A stretch of 64,000 nucleotides of DNA from VXPQ01 sp965223485 (GTDB taxonomy: Bacteria; Bacteroidota; Rhodothermia; Rhodothermales; VXPQ01), in the NCBI GenBank assembly GCA_965223485.1, contig OZ244993.1, positions 682,001-746,000 on the forward strand. Reading direction: 5' to 3'. The notes beneath the pieces are model-generated. The model was not told the origin of the DNA and did not search any database. It was given only the letters and a program-made list of their open reading frames with translations. Every line of letters starts with the position of its first letter. The first letter of the stretch is position 1. The translations under genes were made by a program, and so were the position numbers. This document shows positions 46,814-55,373 of this stretch, piece after piece.

Positions 46814-47988
46814 TCAAAACGGGGCGCTCGGGCATACCTGTCCCGCGACAGCTATCAATTTCTTGCGCGCCATGTAGAAATTCGCCAGCGCAAACAGCGT
46901 ATAGACCTGCGCCGCGTTCTTGCGCAACACCCGCCAGGCGACGCCTTGCGACTCGGCCTGCTCCTTGCGCTTTCGGCACGCGTAGCCCTTGTCGCCGTAA
47001 ATCTCCTTCTCCTCGCCGTGAAGACACTGCTCCATCATCGTCACGTCGTGCACGTTCGCAGCCGTCACCTCTACGCTGTGCACATAGCCCTGCGTGTCCG
47101 TGCCGATATGCGCTTTCATCCCGAAATGCCACTTGTTCGCCTTGCGAGTGGACTTCATCTCAGGATCGCGCTCGCCGGAGAGGTTCTTCGTAGACACAGG
47201 AGCAGAAACGATCGTCGCGTCCACGATGCTGCCCTCGCGAACCATGATCCCGTGAGAACGAAGGTGCTTGTTGCTAATCGACAGAAGCCTCTTCGTCAAC
47301 TCGCGCTCCTCGAGCCAGTGGCGAAACTTGCATATCGTCGTCTCGTCCGGCGCGTAGCCCGCCTCAAGACGAGCGAAACGACGCATCGCGATATTGTCGT
47401 GCAGCGCGTCTTCCATGCCCGGATCCGAATGCCCGAACCACTGCTGCATGAAGTAAATACGAAGCATCGTATCAAGACCGACCGGAGGACGGCCCTTTTC
47501 TCCCCTCGGATAGAAAGGCTCCAACTCCGAAAGAAAGGGGCTTATATACAAAAGTTGCTAAAGGGCTTCGTAGTCGGTCGCTGTCTAACATGGCGTGGTA
47601 CGTTGTTTGGAGCGTGATCCCCCATTAGAGATGGCAGTAAATAGACACGAAAAAAACACAAATTAACTCTAAATAATCACGAAATGAGTACAACGATATG
47701 CATATAATTAATGGTGAGGGCTGGGTCAACCCATGACGGAGTGAACGCGGTCAGGCTGAGTCGTTGTCCCTATGTGCGCGCCGGAGAGTAAGGCTAAAGC
47801 GGGTGAAGTGGCCAGGTAGCCAGACCGGAGCCGAAGAAGCAAACGGAGGCTTGGCAACTAAAGGATATAAGTCCCGAAAGAAAAGCCTCCCATGGAAGCA
47901 CCGCGTCCATCTGCTCGAGAAATCGCTGGTTACGCGTCTTTTTCGTCCGGCTTTGGTAGGCTACGTCCTCGAATGAAAACTGGAGCAT
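46814..47988 (-). pseudogene. IS5-family transposase, split and internally deleted
   Basis: The N-terminus is at 47988 (FSFEDVAYQSRTKKTRNQRF ... LPWEAFLS) and the rest is at 47527-46814 (ELEPFYPRGEKGRPPVGLDT, the first Asp in IVDATIVSAP, the second in IYGDKGY). Removing the inner 339-bp element and one copy of its 8-bp target duplication joins the two parts in frame as EAFLSELEPFYP. After SQGVAWRVL the reading jumps to RKNAAQVYTLFALANFYMARKKL; the IS5 segment of roughly 55-65 residues between, which holds the VEH motif with the DDE glutamate, is absent. The enzyme is therefore inactive twice over. Confidence 0.9.
47537..47875. mobile_element. 339-bp MITE-like insertion in the IS5 transposase gene
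   Basis: The element starts GGGGCTTATAT and ends ATATAAGTCCC; beyond these the inverted similarity continues (AAGTTGC near 47551 against GCAACT near 47855), about 25 bp of imperfect inverted terminal repeat. It is flanked by identical 8-bp GAAAGAAA at 47529-47536 and 47876-47883, a target-site duplication. It encodes no recognisable transposase: the left half is AT-rich and the right half GC-rich with hairpin potential, for example AGCCG with CGGAGGCT. GG-rich ends and 8-bp duplications resemble the IS1595 group, but this is only a suggestion. Confidence 0.85.
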
Positions 47989-48139
47989 CGGATTTCCTCG
48001 ATTGGTAATGGGCTATACCGTAAAATACAAACCGGGTATTAAATCAGAGTATCCTATAATACGTTATAGAGACGTCGGGCTGCCTCTCTGACCTTGTGGT
48101 CTGACAATGTAACGTCTCGGCAAGAATTGAACCGGTCAC

Positions 48140-49345
48140 ATGAAGATCGCTGAACCAAAGAATATCCCTTCTTGCTACACCTCAGGCTATGCAAAGGCCC
48201 GTGCTCTCCATCCGGAGATGGCAGCCAATTACATCGCCCACACACATATCGGAGACCCGGAAGCCGATGAAGTGATCGAACAGATGGCTTCCCTGGGCCG
48301 GGGAACGTCAGCGCGATTATTCAAATTGGGGTTGAATACGGAAGACCCCAAGGAGAGAAAACAAGTTCTGCGCGATGCGCCATCCGCGCTCCGGGATTTC
48401 CTGAGAAAGTTGGACACACCGCCTGATTGGGCTGATCTTTCGGCCTATACCCCAGGCATCCACATGTTCCACAGGAACTCGAAACTGGTTCTCGGAGCAT
48501 TCGTGGGAGGCGTTTTGATAGAAGGTTTCTCTACGAATATCAGCAAGTCTTTCTTCATAACGGGGCGGGTGCGCGAACACGGCGTCAGACGTTTAAGACA
48601 GAACAACCGCCACATGATCGAGATATTCATGCCTGGCGGCCTGGAACGGAGTGGGGACGGCTGGAAGTTGTCTGTCCGCGTGCGGCTGATCCACGCCCAG
48701 ATCAGATACCTGCTGAACAACTCGGACGAGTGGAGTACTGAAGCGTGGGGTGTGCCTCTTAGCTCAGCACATATGGGTTTCTCCATTGCTTCTTTTTCGG
48801 CGAGGTTACTAAAACATTTGCAAAGTCTGGGAGCTGAATACAATGACGAAGAGCGAGAGAGTTTCATGAAGGTCTGGCGCCATTCAGGGTTTTTGATGGG
48901 TATTCCCGAGACCATTTTGTTTCACAATGAGCATGACGCGCTGAGGTTATTCGAGATCGGCAGGACGTGCGAACCTACCAGCCAGTTGGAGGCCATCGCG
49001 ATGGCGAATTCACTGATCAACTCTGCCCCATTGGTTATAGGAATTAATGATCCGGTGGGCCGTCGTGGAATGGCGCGATACGTGTACCGTATATCTCGAG
49101 CACTCATCGGGAATACCCTTGCCGATGAACTGCGTTATCCTGCAAATTGGTCCTTTGGGGTACTGTGGTGGTTTCGGCTCGAATCTCGCTATGCCCAAAT
49201 AATGAATAAGTTATTCCCGAAACGCAAGCAAGATAATAACTTCTCCGGTTTCACATCCCTGCTTGAGGCCTCGGCGTTCGATCTGGCAGGCATAAGCTAC
49301 AGGTTGCCTGGTCATGTGTATGCGGAAAGGGATAGCCAGTGGTGA
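48140..49345 (+). CDS. MpaB/Lcp-like oxygenase (DUF2236 family)
   Basis: The 401-residue protein carries the family blocks: HIGDPEADEVIEQM (36-49), the region GVLIEGFSTNISKSFFITGR (124-143) followed by EHGVRRLRQN, and VRVRLIHAQIRYLL (179-192) in which His185 is the expected haem ligand, then GVPLSSAHMGFSIASFS. It has no signal peptide. Relatives include the latex-clearing protein Lcp, which cleaves polyisoprene, and fungal MpaB, which cleaves a farnesyl-type side chain, so an isoprenoid substrate is plausible. It is followed after 188 nt by an FAD oxidoreductase gene on the same strand. Confidence 0.78.
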   Translation: MKIAEPKNIPSCYTSGYAKARALHPEMAANYIAHTHIGDPEADEVIEQMASLGRGTSARLFKLGLNTEDPKERKQVLRDAPSALRDFLRKLDTPPDWADLSAYTPGIHMFHRNSKLVLGAFVGGVLIEGFSTNISKSFFITGRVREHGVRRLRQNNRHMIEIFMPGGLERSGDGWKLSVRVRLIHAQIRYLLNNSDEWSTEAWGVPLSSAHMGFSIASFSARLLKHLQSLGAEYNDEERESFMKVWRHSGFLMGIPETILFHNEHDALRLFEIGRTCEPTSQLEAIAMANSLINSAPLVIGINDPVGRRGMARYVYRISRALIGNTLADELRYPANWSFGVLWWFRLESRYAQIMNKLFPKRKQDNNFSGFTSLLEASAFDLAGISYRLPGHVYAERDSQW

Positions 49346-49533
49346 AAGCATGCGGCTATTGCAATATGGGGGCGCCGCTTGTCACCGTCTACGATTGCGG
49401 TCATCACGGATGTTCTCTCTCCACTGGGATTGTTGATAAAAACCCTTGAAGATGGCTATTTTATCGTTATAACGCGTGAGTGGAAAAGAATATGCCAAAC
49501 GAAACCCTTTAACGAAGAAACACATCACAAGAA

Positions 49534-50892
49534 ATGAAGAAAGTCATAGTAATTGGTGGGGGAGCGGCTGGGCTGAGTGCCGCCTACGCCCTCAAGAAGC
49601 GCGGCATCAACGCTATGGTGCTTGAGGCCAACGACCGGGTAGGCGGGCGTATGGGAGGCGATAGAGTGAATGGGTTTTGCATTGATAAGGGTGCGGACTT
49701 CTTCTGTGACTCCTACGATGTTGCTTTCCGCATATGCGAGGAATTGGGGTTGTCCTTGCTGCGGTCGAAGATGAACCTGGGCTGGTACAGAAATGGTCAG
49801 TGGGTTGTGACAACGCCGATCCAATCCGCTGGCGAACTCCTGAAGAATCTGCCGGCGTTCAGAAACATAGGGTTCCTGTCACCCAAGGCTATCTGGTCGC
49901 TTGTGAAGATAGCCAAGGCGATCAGGGACCAATCGGAACATCTTAATTTCGCCAGCAACTCTCGAATCGCAGAACTCGACGGAGAGGAGAATTTCGGCGA
50001 CTACTTGGCGAGACTAGGCGTGCCCGACTCGCTCCAGATGACGTTGGAGGGATTCCTGGAGATGACGATGGGCCATGTCGAATACTCCGGCGCGGCGTAT
50101 ATGCGGACCTATCTGGCGGAAATGCTGATGAAGTCCGATCAGATATACGTGCCGAAAGAAGGAGCCAGCGCCCTTTCCTACGCCCTGGCGGATGCCTGTA
50201 GAGACGTTATTCGCGTCTCTACGCCTGTCAAACAGGTGGTTATCAGAAACGGGACCGTGGCGAGCGTGGTTGTGGATGACGGCCCTATCGAAGCGGACGC
50301 CGTTATCTGCGCCACCTCCGCCTCGAAGGCGCCGGAAATCATTCCCGACCTGCCGGCCGGGGTTCGCCGGGTGCTCGGTAAAATAACGTATTCGCGCGGG
50401 TGTCGAGTGGTTATCGGCCTGGATCATCCGCCGCTTCCCGCAGGTTGGAATGGCGCTTTGTACCCGGAAGACGACACTCCACTTCTTCTGGACAGGTCTA
50501 TCAACCTTCCTGCTTGCGCACCTCCAGGCAAAAGCATGCTCGACTTGCTTGTCGGTCGCGACCGCGCCGAAGAGTTGTTTCCGCTGGACGACAAGGAAAT
50601 AAAGCGCCAGATGCTTCGTGATGCGCGCCGAAATCCCCCTCCCGGCTCTAACCTCCCAAGCGACGACGAAGGGCTGTTTACCCGCGTGTACCGCTGGAGA
50701 GAGGCCGTGTGCATGGGGCTGCCCGGCATGTTCAAGGAAGTAGCGGAGATGCGCCGTCAACTCGACCGGGATATCAAGAACCTCTTCCTGGCGGGCGACT
50801 ATATGCGGGTGCCCTCGGTGAACGGCGCCCTGGCCAGCGGCATCGATGCAGCGAGCGAAGCTGCTGAATTGCTCGCGTCCGGTTCTGCTTGA
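49534..50892 (+). CDS. FAD-dependent amine-oxidase-type oxidoreductase (protoporphyrinogen oxidase/desaturase-like)
   Basis: The 452-residue protein starts with the dinucleotide motif VIGGGAAGLSAAYALKKRG, then LEANDRVGGRMGG (the GG motif), and ends with FLAGDYMRVPSVNGALASGI, the C-terminal FAD motif of the amine-oxidase/phytoene-desaturase/protoporphyrinogen-oxidase superfamily. The substrate cannot be read. It is not a clear HpnE or CrtI. Its closest neighbours are the MpaB-like oxygenase upstream and, 3 kb away, the squalene/phytoene synthase, so an isoprenoid substrate is a fair hypothesis. It is convergent with the RND efflux operon. Confidence 0.85.
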   Translation: MKKVIVIGGGAAGLSAAYALKKRGINAMVLEANDRVGGRMGGDRVNGFCIDKGADFFCDSYDVAFRICEELGLSLLRSKMNLGWYRNGQWVVTTPIQSAGELLKNLPAFRNIGFLSPKAIWSLVKIAKAIRDQSEHLNFASNSRIAELDGEENFGDYLARLGVPDSLQMTLEGFLEMTMGHVEYSGAAYMRTYLAEMLMKSDQIYVPKEGASALSYALADACRDVIRVSTPVKQVVIRNGTVASVVVDDGPIEADAVICATSASKAPEIIPDLPAGVRRVLGKITYSRGCRVVIGLDHPPLPAGWNGALYPEDDTPLLLDRSINLPACAPPGKSMLDLLVGRDRAEELFPLDDKEIKRQMLRDARRNPPPGSNLPSDDEGLFTRVYRWREAVCMGLPGMFKEVAEMRRQLDRDIKNLFLAGDYMRVPSVNGALASGIDAASEAAELLASGSA

Positions 50893-50964
50893 ACAGACGA
50901 CCGTATTTGTCGCTTCCTGCAAATGGCGCGTGCCGGACGAACCCTTAGCAAATCGACCAGTTGC

Positions 50965-53900
50965 TTACAAGCGCGACGCGAAGTGTCTCTTTCGCCATGC
51001 CCAGAAGTTGTCTTGCGTCATGACGAGCGCAGGTACGACCAGCATCAGAAGCACGGTGGCGATGAGGACGCCGAAACCGACGGATGTCGCCAGCGGCACG
51101 AGGTGTTGAGCGTGCGTACTGGTTTCGAAAATCAGGGGAGCGACCCCTGCGAACGTGGTGGCTGAGGTCAACAAGATGGCCCGGAAACGGTCCTTTGCTC
51201 CGCTGATGATCGCGTCTCTGGCCGGTACGCCGGATTTTCTCAGGTCGTTTATGAACTTGATCATCATCAGCGAGTCATTCACGACCACCCCGCTTACACC
51301 GATCAGTCCGTACATCGACCAGGTTCCCAGACTCAGGCCCAGCAGCATGTGCCCTGCTATGGCCCCTATGGCGCCCAACGGAACTGCAGCCATGATGATG
51401 AGCGGCTGGGAGTAGGAACCAAAAGGAATCGCCATCAGCACATACATGATCAGCAGGGCCAGGAAAAGCGATCTGCCCAGATCGGCATTGGCTTCCTCCT
51501 GCTGCTTCCTTTGGCCGCCAACAGTGTACGCAAAGGCCGGGTTCTCGGCCTCCAGACGCGCGAGGACCCCGCGCTCCAGACGGCGGTTTACCTGCTGTCC
51601 CGTGGCGATCTGCACATCCACGTCGGCCGTAACAGTCACCGCACGTCGTCCATCCACCCTGTGCCGGGCAGCCGAGGACCTCGAGAACCGGGCAGTCGCA
51701 ACCTGGCCCAGGGGCACCTCGCCGCCCGGTGTACGGATCAGATAGTCCTCGACATCGGTCGCGGAATTACGCTCTTCCTCTGGGAGACGCACGTATACCC
51801 GCATGTCCTCGCGCCCTCGCTGCACCCTGAGCGCTTCGGCCCCAAAGAAGGCGGCCCGCGCCTGGGCTGCGAAATGATCAAGGGTCAGGTTAAGGGTGCG
51901 AGCCCTGGGCTTGAGTTCCAGTTGAAGTTCTTTGAACCCTTCGTCCAGGTTGCTCCGGACGTCGAAAACCCCCTCGACGCCGGCTAACTCTGTGGTGAAT
52001 TCGTTGGCAAGCACGGCCAATCGATCCGGGTCCGGATGGGAGAGTTCAAAGTGAACCGGGAGGCCCAGGGAAATCAGGTTTGAAGAAATCGAGAGAGACT
52101 TCGCTTCCGGGAAATTACCCGCTTCTTCCCGCCATACCTGTTCGAAGGTTGAGGCTGCAATGCCCGCCCGCTCCCAGTCGACAAGTTTGAACTGGACCGC
52201 CCCAAGATGGCCGCGCGGCGCTTCCACTGCGTTGCCGCCCAATGGGTCGTAGAGTGTTACCGCTTCCCCCACGGTGACAGCCACGCCAACCTCCAGCGGA
52301 TGTGCGTCCTCGGGCCGGCCCTCCACGATCCGCGCCACCGCGCGGTGTCCCGCAGCTTTGAGGTCGGCAGCGATCGCAGTCGTCCGCTCCCCCGGTGTGC
52401 CCACGGGCATCTCCAGATTGGCAGAGACGACCTGGCCCTCGATAGGAGTGAGGAACTGGTTTGGGACGATACCCGACGCCACGACCCCCATCGATAATAA
52501 CATCAGGCCCACGGCAGAGACAAGAATGATAGGGGGGTGGTCGACGGCCAGTCGCAGTCCACGGTCAAGGGGGCCGTCCACGATTCGCTTGAGCAGAACA
52601 TCCACGGCTTTCTGAATGCCGCGGATGCGCCGGCCGAGCCAGTTGCTCACCCTCTCTCCCGGCGGAGACAGGTGCGAAAGGTGGTTCGGTAACACAAACA
52701 GAGACTCGATCAGCGAGAGCAACAGTACCGTGATCACCACGATGGGAATGGCGCGACCGAGTTGCCCCTGGGGCCCGGGTGCGGAAAGGAGCGCCGCAAA
52801 AGCCGTGACTGTCGTGAGGACCGAAAATATGACGGGAGTGCTCACCCGTTTTGTCCCCCTGATTGCCGCGGCGAACCCGCGGATGCCCCGCTCGCGCTCT
52901 GCAAAGACGCTCTCACCTACCACGATCGCGTCGTCCACGACGATTCCTAACGCCAGGACGAGCGCCATCAGAGAGAACATGTTGATGGACACGCCCAGGA
53001 ACCCCATCACCAGGAAGGTTCCCATAAACGAGACGCCCACTCCCACAGCCACCCACACGGCCAACCCAATCTCCAGGAACAGCGTCAGCAGCAGAAAGAC
53101 GAGGATCATTCCGATCAGCGCGTTCTTGATCATCAGGCCAAGGCGTCCCCCGACTTCCTCGGAATCGTCTTTCCAGATCTCGACGGAGACGCCTTCAGGA
53201 AGGGTCGGTTGGACTTCGGCGGCGAGATAGTTCTTGACGACCTCGGCAATCTCAAGAACCTGTTCCTCCGAGGTGCGGTACACATCCACGCGAACAGCCC
53301 GCTGCCCGTTGTAACGCACAATGAGATCGGTATCTGCGAAGCCGTCCCGTACGGTCGCGATGTCACCCAGGCGAACCGATGTTCCGTCGGGCCGCGTCAG
53401 GACGATGATGTCTTCGAAGTCTGCCTGGTCGTAGTTCTGCCCTAGGGTTCGGACGAGAATTTCCTCCTCGTCCGTGGAAATTTTGCCAGCGGACAACTCG
53501 AGTGAGCCCTGCCGGACCGCGAACGCGACATCATCCAGGGTGAGCCCAAGGGCCCGAAGCCGGTGGAGAGGAACCTCAATCGAAATTTCGTACTGGCGAG
53601 CACCGCTGGTCTCGGCCAGGGACACTTCGGGTAGAGACGAAATCCCCTCCTCAATGTCGTATGCCAACTCCTTGAGCGTGTGTTCCGGCGCCTCTCCATA
53701 GACCAGGAGGCGTATTACGCTCTGCCGGCTCGTCACTTCGCGCACTTCAGGCCGTTCGGCGCCGGCGGGAAAGGTGGGGATGCGATCAACCTCAGCCTTG
53801 ATGTCGTTCAAGGCGCGGTTGATATCCGTATTCGTTTTGAACTCGGCGATCACCGACGCGAGCCCCTCGGAGGCGGTAGCCTCCACGCGCTTCAGGCCGT

Positions 53901-54156
53901 CTACTCCTCGGATCTGCTCTTCGATCTTCCGGACAATGGACTCCTCCACTTCCTCGGGTGCGGCGCCAGGGTAGGGCACCAGTATCTGGACACGGTCCAG
54001 GGAGAAGTCGGGCAGAACCTCCTGAATGAGATCACGAGCCGCCGCCAGTCCGGCAACTACCAGGAACAGCATCAGCAGATTGGCGGCGACGCTGTTTCTA
54101 GCCATGTAGGCTATGGGACCACTCTGCTCCCGGACAGGACTATCATCCCGGTTCAT
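50965..54156 (-). CDS. RND efflux transporter permease (AcrB/HAE1-like)
   Basis: The 1063-residue inner-membrane pump has the RND repeat structure: a membrane helix at about 22-40, two periplasmic loops (about 45-340 and 555-880) and helix groups after each. The proton-relay pair Asp408-Asp409 is present in GIVVDDAIVV. The pump exports drugs or other small molecules using the proton gradient together with the adaptor and TolC-type proteins encoded just upstream. Its start overlaps the adaptor stop by 4 nt. No regulator gene of TetR or MarR type is next to the operon. Confidence 0.95.
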   Translation of the reverse strand: MNRDDSPVREQSGPIAYMARNSVAANLLMLFLVVAGLAAARDLIQEVLPDFSLDRVQILVPYPGAAPEEVEESIVRKIEEQIRGVDGLKRVEATASEGLASVIAEFKTNTDINRALNDIKAEVDRIPTFPAGAERPEVREVTSRQSVIRLLVYGEAPEHTLKELAYDIEEGISSLPEVSLAETSGARQYEISIEVPLHRLRALGLTLDDVAFAVRQGSLELSAGKISTDEEEILVRTLGQNYDQADFEDIIVLTRPDGTSVRLGDIATVRDGFADTDLIVRYNGQRAVRVDVYRTSEEQVLEIAEVVKNYLAAEVQPTLPEGVSVEIWKDDSEEVGGRLGLMIKNALIGMILVFLLLTLFLEIGLAVWVAVGVGVSFMGTFLVMGFLGVSINMFSLMALVLALGIVVDDAIVVGESVFAERERGIRGFAAAIRGTKRVSTPVIFSVLTTVTAFAALLSAPGPQGQLGRAIPIVVITVLLLSLIESLFVLPNHLSHLSPPGERVSNWLGRRIRGIQKAVDVLLKRIVDGPLDRGLRLAVDHPPIILVSAVGLMLLSMGVVASGIVPNQFLTPIEGQVVSANLEMPVGTPGERTTAIAADLKAAGHRAVARIVEGRPEDAHPLEVGVAVTVGEAVTLYDPLGGNAVEAPRGHLGAVQFKLVDWERAGIAASTFEQVWREEAGNFPEAKSLSISSNLISLGLPVHFELSHPDPDRLAVLANEFTTELAGVEGVFDVRSNLDEGFKELQLELKPRARTLNLTLDHFAAQARAAFFGAEALRVQRGREDMRVYVRLPEEERNSATDVEDYLIRTPGGEVPLGQVATARFSRSSAARHRVDGRRAVTVTADVDVQIATGQQVNRRLERGVLARLEAENPAFAYTVGGQRKQQEEANADLGRSLFLALLIMYVLMAIPFGSYSQPLIIMAAVPLGAIGAIAGHMLLGLSLGTWSMYGLIGVSGVVVNDSLMMIKFINDLRKSGVPARDAIISGAKDRFRAILLTSATTFAGVAPLIFETSTHAQHLVPLATSVGFGVLIATVLLMLVVPALVMTQDNFWAWRKRHFASRL

Positions 54157-55373
54157 GGACTTCCTCTAGCCGTGGTCCGTACTACCATGCCTTCCGTCGC
54201 AAACTGGACCCCGCCCACGACAACCGCCTGACCCGCTTCGAGCGCTCCGGTCGCAAACACGTCGTCATCGGAACGCTGTAAAACACGCACCGGGACAATA
54301 GTCAGCACCGTGTCGCCGCGCACTGCCCAGACCTCGTTGCCGGGCCTGAGGGCCGAACGCCGAAAGACGAAATACCGGTCCGGGACGATACCCTCAATGT
54401 GCACTTCCACGAACTTGCCCACAAGAAGAGGCGGTGCGCCAGGGCCGGCGGGAGAACCGTTGTCCCCTGCCAGGGCGCCACCCGCGAAGGGGTCCGGAAC
54501 GCGCACAATCACGTCGATAGTCCGCGTTTGTTCGTCCAGAGAACTCTCCGCCCGATCTACATAACCCTCCCAGGCGTAGCTTCGATCGCCGTACTCTGCG
54601 ATGACGCGGGCCGCCACCCGCGCATCCCCGTCGCCCGCTTTCAGGTTCCAAAGACCGGGGATGAGGGCCGCATCGGTATCGGACAGAGGAACCACCACCT
54701 CGACCACATCAGCCGCGTAGAGTCGCCCGACACCCTGGCCGGCCGCCACAAACTGGCCTACGGCCACAGATTCGTGCCGCACGACCCCGCTGAAGGGCGC
54801 GTGGATCTCCGTGCGGGACAACGCCAATTCGGCATCGGCCAACAGGGTGCTGTCTCTGACCAGAGCGGCCCGGGCAGCCTCGAGTTGAGGCTCCCGAAGC
54901 GTCAAAGGGCTGGCCTCGTCCGGAGATGCGGCGCCCGTCTGGCGACGTTGGAATTGCGCGTATTCGGAGCGTGCGATCAGAGCTTCTTCCTCCGCCTGAA
55001 GAAGCGCTACCTGCTGGGCTGCCACGTTGGCGCGCGCCTGCTGCACCCTGTTGTGGTAATCGGCGTCGTCGATGCGAAAGAGAACCTGCCCCTCCTCGAC
55101 ACGCCCTCCACTCTGAAAAGCAGGATCCACCCAGGACGCCTTACCATTGACTTCGGCAGTGACATCTATCTCCGCGGTGGGCCGAACTGTCCCGGCCCCG
55201 TAGACGGGGACTGGACCGATCCCGGCCACCGCAGGAGCCGTGGTTGCAACGGGCGTCCTGTCGGGAGGGGGCCGGAGTTCCGGCTCGGGCCTGAGCTGAA
55301 CCATCAGAGTGGCCAGAACCAGACATGCGAGCAGAATACCGCCAGCCACTAACAAGCCTTTACGTCGAGTCAT
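54153..55373 (-). CDS. RND efflux periplasmic adaptor subunit (MFP/HlyD-type)
   Basis: The 406-residue protein has an N-terminal membrane anchor (residues about 7-27; not a convincing lipobox), then a biotinyl-lipoyl-like segment (AGTVRPTAEIDVTAEVNGKA), a coiled-coil hairpin (about 105-190, QQARANVAAQQVALLQAEEE), the returning LSRTEIHAPFSGVVRHESV, and beta-barrel and membrane-proximal domains to the C-terminus. It bridges the RND pump and the outer-membrane channel. It overlaps the TolC-like gene upstream and the pump gene downstream by 4 nt each. Confidence 0.93.
   Translation of the reverse strand: MTRRKGLLVAGGILLACLVLATLMVQLRPEPELRPPPDRTPVATTAPAVAGIGPVPVYGAGTVRPTAEIDVTAEVNGKASWVDPAFQSGGRVEEGQVLFRIDDADYHNRVQQARANVAAQQVALLQAEEEALIARSEYAQFQRRQTGAASPDEASPLTLREPQLEAARAALVRDSTLLADAELALSRTEIHAPFSGVVRHESVAVGQFVAAGQGVGRLYAADVVEVVVPLSDTDAALIPGLWNLKAGDGDARVAARVIAEYGDRSYAWEGYVDRAESSLDEQTRTIDVIVRVPDPFAGGALAGDNGSPAGPGAPPLLVGKFVEVHIEGIVPDRYFVFRRSALRPGNEVWAVRGDTVLTIVPVRVLQRSDDDVFATGALEAGQAVVVGGVQFATEGMVVRTTARGSP

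Larger units (their letters stand above)
46671..48054 (-). mobile_element. IS5-family insertion sequence, defective
   Basis: The element is bounded by inverted ends: plus strand GGGTACTCTGATCAATCCGG at 46671-46690, and on the minus strand GGATACTCTGATTTAATACC starting at 48054; the first 12 bases agree at 11. It encloses an IS5-type transposase on the minus strand. A separate 339-bp insertion (47537-47875) interrupts it, and the transposase also lacks an internal segment with its last catalytic Glu. I could not identify a convincing target duplication. Without the inner insertion it is about 1.04 kb, a normal IS5 size less the deletion. Confidence 0.85.

Noticed and set aside
47794..47988. 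A small 64-codon gene on the minus strand
   Set aside because: The first 38 codons are the N-terminus of the interrupted IS5 transposase; the rest is read-through into the inserted element, so it is part of a pseudogene.
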